A stretch of 64,000 nt of DNA from Scylla paramamosain (GCF_035594125.1 NC_087178.1:9785001-9849000), one strand, 5' to 3'. Positions 1 through 14,600 are shown, counted from the first letter of the stretch. Translations and numbers: made by a program. The notes: generated from the letters alone by a model not told the origin.

Positions 1-1709
1 ATATGTTTTTGGTAATTTTATTCTCTTTCTCCATAAAAGGTGTTTTGCATACGTTTTAGCGTTTTGGTATGTAATTAGCTCAAAAACACTTAAAGGCAAG
101 TTCTTGGTAAAAGTTGTTATTATTCCCATGTAATGTGATTCCCCTGCTTTTTAGTGCTTTATTGCCTAACACGCTCAAAAACACTCAAAAAACACTTTTC
201 TGGTTATATCATTTTTTTTTCCCCATAAAGCTAGTTTTGCAAGGAATTTGGGGTTTTGGTAACTAAGAATGTGAAAAAAAACTCAAAACACAGGGTTTAG
301 TAAGGTTGTTCTATTTCCTAATTAAAAGTGTTATTCATGAGTTTCAGCATTTTGGTATGTAAGAAACTTTTTCTAATACACACATTTGGTAAGGTATTTC
401 TTTTTCAAAATTAAAAGTGTTATTGATGAGTTTCAGCTTTTTGGTATGTAAGAAACTTCTTTATGTACACGAGTTTTTAAGTATTTTACCTTGTGGTTAC
501 TGTCAAACAATAAAACACTCATACACGTTTCTCGTAATGTCCTCTTATTTGCCAATATAAAGAGCTTTCCATCCATTTTTGCATTTTTTGTAGGTAACAA
601 GCTCAAAAACACAACAAAATATATCTTTTTGGTAATATTCTATTTCATCATATTGGTTGGTTTGCATCTGTTTTAGCGTTGTTCTACGTAAATCACTGAA
701 AAGACACGTTTTAAGTAATATAGTTCAGAGTGCTGAAAAACACTCAAAAGACAGGTTTCTGGTAAAGTCGTGTAATTTCCCCATATAGGTGGATTTGCAT
801 GCATTTCAGAGTTTGTACATAACTCTGGAAAAGAGCTAAAATTATTTTTTTATAATGATTTTTTTTTACAAAATTTCCATCAATTTTGGCAGAATTTTGG
901 CATCTTGGTACTTATGAAGATGAATAACAATTTTTTTTTTCTCTCAATAAAAAGTTATTTGTGGGTTTTAGCTTTTTGGTACTTAAGGAACTTTAAAACA
1001 CTCATAATACACGATTTTCGTAATGTTCTTTCATTTTCCAAACATAGGCTTCTTTGCATGTATTTAGGCATTTTTATAGGTATCATGATCAAAAACACTC
1101 ACAATACATGTTTCTGTTAATGTTATTCTGTTTCTCCCTAAAGGGTGTTTTGCAAGCGTTTTAGCGTTTTGGTATGTAAGAAGCTCAAAAACACGTAAAG
1201 GCAGGTTCTTGGTAAAAGTTGGTTTTATTCCCATGTAATGTGATTGCCCTCCTTTTTAGATCTTTAGTGCCTATCACGCTCAAAAACACTCAAAAGACAC
1301 TTTTTTTGGTAATGTCATTTTTTTTTTCCCACATAAAGCTAGTTTCGCATGCAATTTTTGGTTTTGGTAACTAAGAATGTGAAAAGCACTCAAAATACAT
1401 GCATTTGGTAAGGATGTCCTGTATTCTTAATTAAGAGTGTTATTTCTGAGTTTCAGCATTTTGGTATCTAAGAAACTTCTCCATATACACCCAGTTTTGC
1501 GATTTTTGCCTTGTGGCTGTTGTGAAACTATAAAACACTCATTATACACGTTTCTCGTAATGTCTTTTTGTATCCCAATATAGAGTGCTTTCCATCCATT
1601 TTCGCGTTTTTTGAAGGTAAGAAGCTCAAAAACACTCAAAATATACCTTTTTGGTAATGTTATTCTATTTCTCCATATTCGTTGGTTTGCATCCGATTTA
1701 GCGTTTAAT
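1..1709 (-). repeat. Inverted satellite arm (mirror of ~3931-5650)
   Basis: The satellite runs on the minus strand here: motifs appear as reverse complements, such as gtaatgttattctgtttctc. Shared variants pair this arm with 3931-5650 at positions summing to about 5,640. Examples are the rare ctttctcc/ggagaaag variant near 30 and 5620, the cggagtta..tgtacaaac stretch near 800 and 4830, and the ataaaacactcattatacacg region near 1530 and 4100. The arm continues past the left edge of the window. At 1709 minus-strand A2 sequence (agcgttt) is joined directly to minus-strand D sequence (aatttccccat), so part of a decamer is missing at this point. Confidence 0.75.
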
Positions 1710-3930
1710 TTCCCCATGCTAAAGTGCTTTGCATGCACTTTAGGGTTTGGTACATAAGAGTCCGAAAAAAAAGCTAAAATTAACTCTTTTTCATAATGTT
1801 CTTTTTTCACACAATTTCCCTGAATTTTTGGAAGAACTTTAGCATCTCTGTACCTATGAAGATGAATAAAAAAAAAATCCTATTTTTCTATTTATTTATT
1901 TATTTACTTTTTCTCTATAAAGAGTGTTATTTGTGGGTTTTAGCTTTTTGGTACTTAAAGAACTTAAAAACACTCATAATACACGTTTCTCGAAATGTCC
2001 TTTCGTTTCCCAAACATAAGATTCTTTGCATGTATTTAAGCGTTTTTTTATGTAACATGATCAAAAACACTCAAAATACATGTTTTTGATAATGTTTTTC
2101 CGATTCTAAATAAAGGGTGTTTTACATGCGTTTTAGCGTTTTGGTATATAAGGAGCTCAAAAACACTTAGAAAAAACACTTGGTAGAAGTTGATTTTTTT
2201 CCCATGTAATGTGATTGCCCTGCTTTTTAGTGCTTTATTGCCTATCATGCTAAAAAAAAAAAAAAACACTTAAAAGACACTTTTCTGGTAATTTTTTTTT
2301 CCCACATAAAGCTATTTTCACATAAAATTTGGGGTTTTGGTAACTAAGAATGTGAAAAACACTTAAAATACACGCATTTGGTAAGGTTGTTCTGTTTCTC
2401 AATTGATAGTGTTATTCAGGAGTTTCACCATTTTGGTATCTAAGAAACTTCTCCATATATACGAGTTTTTGCGTTTTTTGTCTTGTGATTCTTGAGAATC
2501 TATAAAACACTCATTATACACGTTTCTCGTAATGTCCTTTTGCTAACCAATAGAGAGAGCTTTCCATCCATTTTCGCGTTTTTTTTTTTTTTGTAAGTAA
2601 AAAGCTAATAAAACACTCAAATTATACCTTTTTGGTAATCTTATTCTATTTCTTTATATTGGTTGGCTTGCATCCGTTTTAGCGTTTTTCTACGTAAAAC
2701 ACGAAAAAGACACGTTTAAAGTAATTTTGTTTTGGATTACCACATAGAATGACTAATATTATTTATTGTTTTGGTGACTAACATGCTCAAAAACAATAGA
2801 AACACATGTTTCTCGTCAAGTCGTCTGATTTCTCCATATAATTGGGTTTGCATGCACTTCATGGTTTGGTACATAACAGTCCGAAAAAAAACCTAAAATG
2901 ATCATTTTTGATAATGTTCTTTTTACACATAATTTCCCTGAATTTTGCCAGAATTTTTGCATCTAAGTACCTATGAAGAAGAATAACAAAAAAAATCCTG
3001 TTTTTTTGTTATTTTTTTATTTTTTTCTTTATAAAGAGGTTTTAGCTTTTTGGTACTTATGAAACTTAAAAACACGCATAATACACGTTTTTCGTAATGT
3101 CCTTTCGTTTCCCAGACATATGGTTCTTAGCATGTATTTAAGTGTTTTTAGAGGTAACATGATCAAAAACACTCAAAATATATGTTTTTGGTAATGTTAA
3201 TCTGTTTCTCCGTAAAGGATGTTTTGCATGTGTTTTTAGCGTTTTGGTATATAGGGAGTTAAAAAACACTTAAATGCAAGTTCTTGGTAAAAGTTGGTTT
3301 TATTCCGTTGTAATGTGATTGCCCTCCTTTTTAGTGCTTTATTGCCTAACTCTCTCAAAAGCCTTCAAAAGACACTTTTCTGGTTATATCATTTTTTTCC
3401 AACATAAAGCTTGTTTCGCATTCTTTTTGGTGTTCTAGTAACTAAGAATGTGAAAAACACTCAAAATACACGCATTTAGTAATGTTATTCTGTTTCTTAA
3501 TTAAGAGTGTTATTCAGGAGTTTCAGCATTTTGGTATCTAAGAAACTTCTCCATATACAGTAGTTTTTGCGTTTTTTGCTTTGTGGTTCTTGTGAAACTA
3601 TAAAATACTCATTATACACGTTTCTCGTAAAGTCTTTTTGTTTCTCAATATAGAGTGCTTTGCATCTATTTTCGCGTTTTTTTTTGTTTGTTACAAGCTC
3701 AAAAATACTTAAAATATATCTTTTTTTTAATGTTATTCTATATCTTCATATTGGTCTGTTTGCATCAGTTTTAACATTTTTTACGTAAAACACTGAAAAG
3801 ACACGTTTTCAGTAATTTTGTTTTGGATTCCCATATAGAGTGACTTCCATATTATTTATCGTTTTGGTGCTTAACATGCTGAAAAACACTCAAAAGACAG
3901 TTTTCTTGTAAAGTCGTTTAATTTCCTCGT
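1710..3930 (-). repeat. Minus-orientation decamer satellite, spacer of the inverted repeat
   Basis: About two decamers of the satellite in minus orientation. The atgaagatgaataa landmark, which marks the start of the extra monomer of a decamer, occurs near 1855 and 2965, about 1.1 kb apart. The block ends at a sharp orientation switch near 3930, where minus-strand D sequence (tttaatttcctc) meets plus-strand A2 sequence (gtagaaaaacgc). No gene is seen. Confidence 0.75.
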
Positions 3931-6900
3931 AGAAAAACGCTAAAACGGATGCAAACCAAAGAATATGAAAAAATAGAATAATATTACCAGAAAAAGTATA
4001 TTTTGAGTGTTTTTGAGCTTGTTACCTACAAAAAATGCAAAAATGTATGTAAAGCACTCTATATTAGGAAACAAAAGGACTTTACGAGGAACGTGTATAA
4101 TAAGTGTTTTATAGTTTTAAAACAACCACAAGACAATAAACACAAAAACTCGTGTATATAGAGAAATTTCTTACAAACCGAAATGATGAAATGCATGAAT
4201 AACACTTTTAATCAATAAACAGAACTACCTTACCATATTGTGTATTTTGAGTGTTTTTCACATTCTTAGTTACGAAAATGCCAAATTACATGCAAAACTA
4301 CCTTCATGTGGGAAAAAAAAAAGACATTTCCAAAAAAGTGTATTTTTAGTGTTTTTGAGCGTGATATGCAACAATGCCCTAAAAAACAGAACAATCACAT
4401 TACATGGGAATAAAACCAACTTGTACGAAGAATTTGCCTTTAAGTGTTTTTTAACTCCTTACATACCAAATCTCTAAAACGTATGGAAAACACCCTTTAT
4501 GGAGAAACAGAATAACATTACCAAAAACATGTATTTTGAGTGTTTTTGATCATGTAACTTATAAAAACGCTTAAATACATGTAAAGGACCCTATGTTTGT
4601 ATAACAAAAGGACATTACGAAAATCGTGTATTATGAGTATTTTTAAGTTACTTAACTACCAAAAAGCTAAAACCCATAAATAACACTCTTTATAGAGAGA
4701 AAATTTTTTTGTTGTTGTTCATCTTCATAGTTACAGAGACGCCAAAATTCTGGCAAAATTAATGGAAATTTTGTAAAAAAAAAAAACACATTATATAAAA
4801 AATAATTTTAGCTTTTTTCCGGAGTTACGTACAAACACTGAAGTGTATGCAAATCCACCTATATGGGGAAATTACACGACTTTACCAGAAACATGTCTTT
4901 TGAGTGTTTTTCAGCAATCTGAACAATATTACTGAAAACGTGTCTTTTCAGTGATTTACGTAGAAAAACGCTAAAACGGATGTAAACCAACCAACATGAA
5001 GAAATAGAATAACATTACCAAAAAGATATATTTTGATGTGTTTTTGAGCTTGTTACCTACAAAAAATGAAAAAAAATGGATGGAAAGCACTTTATATTGG
5101 CAAAGAAAAGGACATTACGAAAAACGTGTATGAGTGTTTTATAGTTTGACAAGAATCAGAAGGAAAAAAACTCAAAAACTCGTGTAAAATAAAGAATTTT
5201 CTTAGACACCAAAAAGCTGAAACTCATGAATAACAATTTTAATTTTGAAACAGAAATACCTTACTAAATGTGTGTATTAGAAAAGTCTTTTACATACCAA
5301 AATGCTGGAACTCATGAATAATATTTTTAATTAAGAAATAGAATAACCTTACTAAATGCCTGTGTTTTGAGTTTTTTTTCACATTCTTAGTTACCAAAAC
5401 AGCAAATTTCATGCAAAACTAGCTTTATGTGGGAAAAAAAATGATATTACAAGAAAAGTGTTTTTTAAGTGTTTTTTTTAGCGTATTAGGCAATAAAGCA
5501 CTAAAAAGCAGGAAAATAACATTACATGGGAATAAAAACAACTTTTACCAAGAACTTATCTTTAAGTGTTTTTGAGCTCATTACATACCAAAACGCTAAA
5601 ACACATGCAAAACACCTTTTATGGAGAAAGAGAATAAAATTACCAAAAACATATATTTTGAGGGTTTAGATCATGTTATCTATAAAAACGCTTAAATACA
5701 TACAAAGAACCTTATGTTTGCGAAACGAAAAGACATTACGAGAAATGTGTATTATAAGTGTTTTTAAATTCCTAAAGTACCAAAAAGTTAAAACCCACAA
5801 ATAACACTCTTTATTTAAAAAAAATGTAAGAAAATAAAAAAAATAGGAATTTTACTTTTTTGTTATTCATCTTCATTAGGTACCGAGATTCCAAACTTCT
5901 GGGAAAATCCAGGGCTACTATATGATAAAAGAAAATTATCAAAAAAGTTAATTTTAGCTTTTTTTTCGGACTCTTATATACCAAACCCTAAAGTGCATCC
6001 AAAGACTCCTATATGAGGAAATTAAACGAGCTTACCAGAAATCTGTTTTTTGAGTGTTTTTCAGCATGTTCGGCACCAAAACGATAAATAATAAGGAACT
6101 CACTCTATATGGGAATCCAAAACAAAATTGCTGAAAACAAGTCTTTTCAGTGTTTTACGTAGAAAAACGCTGAAACAGATACAAACCAACCAATATCAAG
6201 AAATAGAAAAACATTACCAAAAAAGTATATTTTGAGTGTTTTTGAGCTTGTTACCTACAAAAAACGGGAAAATTGATGCAAACCACTCTATATATGAAAA
6301 CAGAAGGACTTTGCAAGAAAAGTGTATAATGAGTTTTTTATAGTTCAAACGAACCAAAAGCCAAAAACACAAAAAACTCGTGTATATGGAAAATGTTCTT
6401 AGATATCAAAATGCTGAAACTCATGAATAACACTCTTAATTGAGAAACGTGTATTATGAGTGTTTTTTAAGTTCCTTCAGTAACAAAAACCTTACTAAAT
6501 GCGTGTATTTTGCGAGCTTTTCACATTCTTAGTTATCAAAACCCCAAATTGCATGCGAAACCACCTTTATGTGAGGAAAAAAATGACATTACCAGAAAAG
6601 CGTCTTTTAAGTGTTTTTGAGCGTGATAGGCAATAAAGCACTAAAAGCACGGCAATCATATTACATTGGAATAAAACCAATTTATACCAAAAAACTTGCC
6701 TTTAAGTGTTTTTGAGCTCCTTATGTAACAAACCGCTAAAACGTATGCAAAACAAACTTTATGGAGAAACAGAATAGCATTACCAAAAACATATATTTTG
6801 AGCGTTTTTAATCATGTTATCTATAAAATCGTTTAAATACATGCAAAGAACATTATGTTTGGGAAAGAAAAGGACATTACGAGAAACGTGTATTATGAGT

Positions 6901-9900
6901 TTTTTTTTAAGTTCCTTCAGTAACAAAAAGTTAAAACCCACAAATAACTTTCTTTATTTAGAAAATAAAAAATAAAAAGATATAAAAAATTGGAATTTTT
7001 TTTTGTTATTCATCTTCATAGTACCAATATGCCGAAATTGTGGGAAAATTCAGGGAAATCGTATGAAAAAAGAATATTATCAAAAAAGTTTATTTCAGCT
7101 TTTTTTTTCAAACTGTTATGTACCAAACCCTAAAGTGCATGCAAAGACTCCTATATGAAGAAATTTAACGACCTTAGCAAAAATCTGTGTTTTGAGTGTT
7201 TTTTAGCATGTTAAGCAAAAAAAACGATAAATAATAAGGAACTCACCTCTATATGGGAATCCAAAACAAAGTTACTGAAAACGTGTCTTCTCATTGTTTT
7301 ACGTAGAAAAACACTAAAACGGATGCAAAGCAACCAATATCAAGGAATAGAAAAACGTAACTAAAAAGGTATATTTTCAGTGTTTTTGAGCTTATTACCT
7401 ACAAAAAAACGCGAAAATTGATGCAAAGCACTCTATATTGGTAAACAAAAGGACATTGCAAGAAAAGTTAATAATGATTGTTTTATAGTTCAAAAGAACC
7501 AAAAGGCAAAAAACGCAAAATCTCGTGTATATGGAGAGGTTTCCTAGATACAAAAATGCTAAAACTCATGTATAACACTCCAAATTGAGAAACAGAACAA
7601 CCTTAATAAATGCGTGTATTTTGAGTGCTTTTCACATTCTAAGTTACCAAAACCCCAAATTGCATGGGAAAATAGATTTGTGGGAAAAAAAATGACTTTA
7701 CCTGAAAAATGTCTTTTAAGTGTTTTTGAGCGTGATAGGCAATAAAGCACTAAAAAGGAGGGCAATCACATTATATTGGAGGAAAACGAATTTTTACCAA
7801 GAACTTGCCTTTAATTGTTTTTGAGCTCCTTTTATACCAAAACACTAAAACGCCTGCAAAACACTCTTTATGGTGAAACAGAATAATATTACCAAAAACA
7901 TATATTTTGAGTGTTTTTGATCATGTTACCAATGAAAACGTTTAAATACATGCAAAGAACACTATTTTTGGGAAACGAAAGGAGATTACGAGAAACGTGT
8001 ATTATGAGTGTTTTTAAGCTCATTAATTACGAAAAAGCTAAAAGCCACAAATAACACTCTTTATTGAGAAACAATAAATAAATAAAAAAAATACGATATT
8101 TTTTTTTCTTTCTTATTCATCTTCACAGGTACCAAGATGCCAAAATTCAGGCAAAATTCAGGAAATTATGTGAAATAAGAACATTACAAAAAAGACTATT
8201 ATGTACCAAACCCCTAAAGTGCATGCAAAGCCACCTATATGGGGAAATTAAACGTTTTTGCCTGAAAACGGTCTTATGAGTGTTTTTTAGCATCTTAGGA
8301 ACCAACACGATAAATAACATGGAAGTCGATCTATATGGGAATCCAAAACAATATTACTAAAAACGTGTCTTTTCGGTGTTTTACGTTGAAAAACGCTAAA
8401 ACGGATGCAAATTAACCAATATGAAGGAATAAAATAACATTACCAAAAAGGTATATTTTGAGTGTTTTTGAAATTGTTACCTACAAAAAACGCGAAAATA
8501 TATGGAAAGCTCTATATATTGGGAAGCAAAAGGACATTACGAGAAACGTGTATAATTTGTGTTTTATAGTTTCACAAGAACTACAAGGCAAAAAACGCAA
8601 AAACTCGTGTATATAGAGAAGTTTCTTACATTCCAAAATGCTGAAACTTTGGGACAACACTTTTAATTGAGAAACAAAACAATCTTACCAAATGCGTGTA
8701 TTTTGAGTGCTTTTCACGTCCTTAGTTACCAAAACCCCAAATTCCATGCGAAACCAACTTTATGTGGGAAAAAAGAGACATTACCAGAAAAATGTCTTTT
8801 GAGTGTTTTTGAGCATGTTAGGCAATAAAGCACTAAAAAGCAGTGCAATCATATTACATTGAAATAAAACCAATTTTTAACAAGAACTTGCCTTCAAGTG
8901 TATTTGAGCTACTTATATACCAAAACACTGAAATGCATGCAAAATACACTTTATGGTGAAACAGAATAACATTACCAAAAACATATATTTTGAGTGTTTT
9001 TGATCATGTTTCCAAGAAAAACGCATAAAATACATGCAAAGAACCCTTTTTTTGGGAAACGAAAGGACATTACGAGAAACGTGTATTATGAGTGTTTTTA
9101 AGTTCATTAAGTACGAAAAAGCTAAAAGCCAAAAATTACACTCTTTATTGAGAAAAGAAAAAAAAAAAGTACGATATTTTTTTTTCATTCTTATTCATCT
9201 TCACAGGTAAGGAGGTGCCAAAATTCGGGCAAAGTTCAGGAAATTGTATGAAATAAGAACATTATCAAAAAAGTTACAATTAGCTTTTTTTTTTGGACTG
9301 TTATGTACCAAACCCCTAAATTGCATGCAAAGCCACCTATATGGGGAAATTAAACGTCTTTGCCAGGAAACTGTCTTATGAGGGTTTTTCAGCACGTTAG
9401 GAACCAACACGATAAAACCCAAGGAAGTCAATCTATATGGGAATCAAAAACAAAATTACTGAAAACGTGTCTTTTTGGTGTATTACTTAGAAAACGCTAA
9501 AACGGATGCAAACCAACCAAAATGAAGAAATAGAATAACATTACCAAAAAGGTATATTTTGAGTGTTTTTTAAATTGTTACCTACAAAAAAACGCGAAAA
9601 TGGATGGAAAGCACTCTATATTGGGACACAAAAGGCACCAAAAAGCATGTTAGGCACCAAACGATAAATAATATGGAAATCCAAAACAAAATTACTGGAA
9701 ACGTGTCTTTTAAAAGATTTACGTAGAAAAACGCTAAAACGGATGCAAACCAACCAATATGAAGAAATAGAATAACATTACCAAAAAATATATTTTGTGT
9801 TTTCTTGAGCTTGTTACATTAAAAAAAAAAACGCGAAAATATATGCAAAGCACTCTATATAAGGAAAAAAAAAACATAACGAGAAACGTGTATAATGAGT

Positions 9901-10246
9901 GTTCTATAGTTTCACCAGAATCACAAGGCAAAAAACGCAAAAACTCGACTATATGGAGAAGTTTCTAAGATACCAAAATACTGAAACTCATGAATAACAC
10001 TCTTAATCAAGAAACAGAACAACCTTACTAAATGCGTGTATTTTGAGCGTTTTTTTACATTCTTAGTTACCAAAACCCCAAATTCCACTTGAAACTAGCT
10101 TTATGTGGGAAAAAAATCACATTACCAGAAAAGTGTCTTTGAGTGTTTTTGAACGTGTTAGGCAATAAAGCACTAAAAAGCAGGCAATCACATTACATGG
10201 GAATAAAACCAACTTTTACGAAGAACTTGCCTTTTAGTGTTTTTGA
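3931..10246 (+). repeat. Older forward decamer array
   Basis: Forward decamers whose landmark (ttcatcttcat followed by a ggtacc-like stretch) lies near 4717, 5868, 7009, 8115 and 9190, spaced 1.08-1.15 kb. This array is more diverged from its neighbours than the superunits are from each other. It shares private variants with the first 4 kb of superunit A; for example gcatccaaagactcc near 6000 also occurs near 12935. It therefore looks like an earlier duplicate of that part. No gene is seen. Confidence 0.7.
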
Positions 10247-10697
10247 CACGCATTTAGTAAGGTTCCTCTGTTTCTCAATTAAGAGTGTTATTCATGAGTT
10301 TCAGCGTATACACGAGTTTTTGTGTTTTTTGCCTTGTGGTTTTTTTGAACTATAAATTATTTATTATACACTTTTCTCGCAATGTCTCTTTGTTTACCAA
10401 TATAGAGTGCTTTGTATCCACTTTCCCTTTTTTTGTAGACAACAAACTCAAAAACACTCAAAATATACACTTTTGGTAATGTTTTTCTGCTTCTTGATAT
10501 TAGTTGGTTTGTATCAGTTTTAGCGTTTTTCTACGTAAAACACTGAAAAAGACACGTTTTCACTAATTTTCTTTTGGATTCCCACATAGAGTGAGTTCCT
10601 TATTATTTATAGTTTTGGTGCCTAACATTCTGAAAAACACTCAAAAGACAGATTTCTGGTAAGGTCTTTAATTTCCTCATATGGGACGCTTTGCATG
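10247..10697 (-). repeat. Inverted satellite block, older copy
   Basis: Forward sequence ending gtgtttttga switches to minus-strand sequence (cacgcatttagtaagg) at 10247 and back to forward at about 10697, after ctttgcatg. The right-hand transition (tttaatttcctcatatggga, then ctttgcatgtcttttcagtg) is the same as that of the inverted blocks at about 16069, 34249 and 55747. The breakpoint is therefore older than the superunit duplication. No gene is seen. Confidence 0.75.
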
Positions 10698-11617
10698 TCT
10701 TTTCAGTGTTTTTTGGACATGTTACGCAATAAACCATTAAAAGCCAGGGCAATCACATAACATGGAAATAAAACCAAATTTTACCAAAAACTTGCCTTTA
10801 AATGTTTTTGAGCTAATTATGTACCAAAACCCTAAAACGCATGCAAAATACATTTTATGGAGAAACAGAATTACATTATCAAATATATGTATTTTGAGTG
10901 TTTTTGATCATGTTATCTATAAAAACGCTTAAATACATGCAAAGAACCTTATGTTTGGGAAACGAAAGAACATTACGAGAAACGTGTATTATGAGTGATT
11001 TTTAAGTTCTTTCAGTATCAAAAAGCTAAAACCCACAAATAACACTCATTAGAAAAAAAAAAAAATAATGAATAAAAAAAAAAGAAAATGGAATTTAAAA
11101 AAATTTTTTTTATTCATCTTCATAGATACCGAGATGCCAAATTTCTTCCAAAATTAAGGGAATTTATGTGGAAAAAAGAACATTACGAAAAAAGTTGAGT
11201 TTTTCACATACTTAGTTATGAAAATGTCAAATTACATGCGAAACTACCTACATGTGGGAAGAAAAAATGACATTTTCAAAAAAGTGTCTTTTTAGTGTTT
11301 TTGAGCGTGATATGCACCAAAACACTAAAAAGCAGAACAATCACATTATATGGGAATAAAACCAACTTTTACGAAGAACTTGCCTTTAAGTGTTTTTTAA
11401 ATCCTTACATACTAAATCGTTAAAACGCATGCAAAACACCTTTTATCGAGAAACAGAATAACATTACCAAAAACATGTATTTGTGTGTTTTTGATCATGT
11501 ACCCTATAAAAACGCTTAAATACATGTAAAGAACCTTATGTTTGTATAACAAAAGGACATTACGAAAATCATGTATTATATGTGTTTTTAAGTTATTTAA
11601 GTACCAAAAAGCTAAAA
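10698..11617 (+). repeat. Forward satellite left of superunit A
   Basis: Forward monomers between the older inverted block and the left edge of superunit A. A decamer landmark (ttcatcttcatagatacc) lies near 11111. The order is irregular: sequence like that near 16.5 kb jumps near 11.2 kb to D2-E2-A1-B1-C1 monomers most like 4.24-4.69 kb, including the shared variant tgtttgtataacaaaagg. The end is set where homology with the left ends of superunits B and C begins. No gene is seen. Confidence 0.65.
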
Positions 11618-14600
11618 CCCACAAATAACACTCTTTATAGAGAGAGAGAAAAAAAAATTCGTTATTCATCTTCATAGGTACCGAGATGGCAAAATTCTGG
11701 CAAAATTAATGGAAATAAAAAAAAATATATATATATAAAAAAATAATTTTAGCTTTTTTCCGGAGTTATGTACAAACCCTGAAGTGTATGCAAATCCACC
11801 TATATGGGGAAATTACACGACTTTACCAGAAAACTGTCTTTGAGTGTTTTTCAGCAATTTCAACAATATTACTGAAAACGTGTCTTTTCAGTGATTTACG
11901 TAGAAAAACGCTAAAACGGATGTAAACTAACCAATATGAAGAAATAGAATAACATTACCAAAAAGATATATTTTTATGTGTTTTGAGCTTGTTAACTACA
12001 TAAAACGCAAAAATGAATGGAAAGCACTTTATATTGGCGAAGAAAAGGAAATTACGTGAAAAGTGTATGAGTGTTTTATAGTTTGACAAGAACCACAAGG
12101 TAAAAAGCTCAAAAACTCGTGTACATAAAGAAGTTTCTTACATACCAAAAAGCTGAAACTCATGAATAACACTTTTAATTTTAAAACAGAAATACCTTAC
12201 CAAATGTGTGTAGAAGAAAAGTTTCTTACATACTGGAACTCATGCTGGAACTTATGAATAACACTTTTAATTAAGAAATAGAACAACCTTACTAAATGCC
12301 TCTATTTTGATTTTTTTTTCATATTCTTAGTTACCAAAACCCCAAATTCCATGCAAAACTAGCTTTATGTGGGAAAAAAAATGATATTACCAGAAAAGTG
12401 TCTTTTGAGTGTTTTTGAGCGTGTTAGGCAATAAAGCACTAAAAAGCAGGGTAATCACATTACATGGGAATAAAAACAACTTTTACCAAGAACTTGCCTT
12501 TAAGTGTTTTTCTGCTCATTACATACCAAAACGCTAAAACGCATGCAAAATTCCTTTTATGGAGAAACAGAATAAAATAACCAAAAACATAAATTTTGAG
12601 GGTTTTCATCATGTTATTTATAATAACGCTTAAATACATACAAAGAACCTTAAGTTTGCGAAACGAAAGGACATTACGAGAAATGTGTATTATAAGTGTT
12701 TTTAAGTTGCTTAAGTACCAAAAAGTTAAAACCCACAAATAACACTTTATTTAGAAACAAAGTAAAAAAATTAAAAAATAGGATTTTTTTTTTTTTTTGT
12801 TATTCATCTTCATAGGTACCGAGATGTCAAAATTCTGGGAAAATTCAGGGCTATTATATGATAAAAGAAAATTATTAAAAAAGTTAATTTTAGCTTTTTT
12901 TTTTCGGACTGTTATATACCAAACCATAAAGTGCATCCAAAGACTCCTATATGAGGAAATTAAACGACCTTACTCTATATGAGAATCCAAAACAAAATTG
13001 CTCAAAACGTGTCTTTTCAGTGTTTTACGTAGAAAAACGCTAAAACGGATTGAAACCAACCAATATCAAGAAATAGAAATAGAAAATCATTACCAAAAAG
13101 GTATATTTTGAGTGTTTTTGAGCTTGTTACCTACAAAAAGCGGGAAAATTGATGCAAAGCACTCTATATTTGAAAAGAAAAGGACTTTGCAAGAAAAGTG
13201 TATGAGTTTTTATAGTGCAAACGAACCAAAATGCAAAAAACACAAAAACTCGTGGATATGGAGTAGGTTCCTAGATACCAAAATGCTGAAACTCATAAAT
13301 AACACTCTTAATTAAGAAACAGAACAACCTTACTAAATGTGTGTATTTTAAGTGCTTTTCACATTCTTAGTTATCAAAAATCCCAAATTGCATGCAAAAC
13401 CACCTTTATGTGAGAAAAAAATTACATTTCCAGAAAAGTGTCTTTTAAGTGTTTTTGAGCGTGAGAGGCAGTAAAGCACTAAAAAGCAGGGCTATTATAT
13501 TACATTGGAATAACACCAATTTATACCAAAAACTTGCCTTTAAGTGTTTTTGAGCTCCTTATATAACAAACCGCTAAAACGCATGCAAAACAAACTTCAT
13601 GGAGAAACAGAATAACATTACCAAAAACATGTATTTTGAGTGTTTTTGATCATGTTATCTATAAAAACGCTTAAATACATGCAAAGAACATTATGTTTGG
13701 GAAACAAAAAGGACATTACGAGAAACGTGTATTATGAGTGTTTTTTAAGTTCCTTAAGTACCAAAAAGCTAAAACCCACAATAGCACTCTTTATTTAAAA
13801 AATAAAAAAATAAAAAAAAATAAAAAAAAATAGGATTTTTTTTTTTTTTTTTTGTTATTCATCTTCATAGGTACCGAGATGACAAAATTCTGGGAAGAGT
13901 CAGGGCAATCATATGATAAAACAATATTATCAAAAAGTTAATTTCAGCTTTTTTTTTCGGACTGTTATGTACCAAACCATAAAGTGCATGCAAAGCCTCC
14001 TATATAAATAAATTAAACAACCTTACAAGAAATCTGTGTTTTGAGTGTTTTTTAGCATGTTAGGCACCAAAACGATAAATAATAAGGAACTCACTCTATA
14101 TGGGAATCCAAAACAAAGTTACTGAAAACGTGTCTTCTCAGTGTTTTACGTAGAAAAACGGTAAAACGGATGCAAAGCAACGAATATCAAGAAATAGAAA
14201 AATGTTACTAAAAAGGTATATTTTGAGTGTTTTTGAGCTTGTTACCTACAAAAAATGCGAAAATTGATGCAAAGCATTCTATATTGGGAAAGAAAAGAAC
14301 ATTGCAAGAAAAGTGCATAATGAGTGTTTTATAGTTCAAAAGAACCACAAGGCAAAAAACGCAAAATCTCGTGTATATGGAGAGGTTTCCTAGATACCAA
14401 AATGCTAAAACTCATATATAACACTCTGAATTGAAAAACCAAACAAACTTACTAAATGCATGTATTTTCAGTGCTTTTAACATTCTTAGTTACCAAAACC
14501 CCAAATTCCATGCGAAAATCGATTGTGGGAAAAAAAAAGACTTTAGTAGAAAAGTGTCTTTTGAGTATTTTTGAGCATGATAGGCAATAAAGCACTAAAA

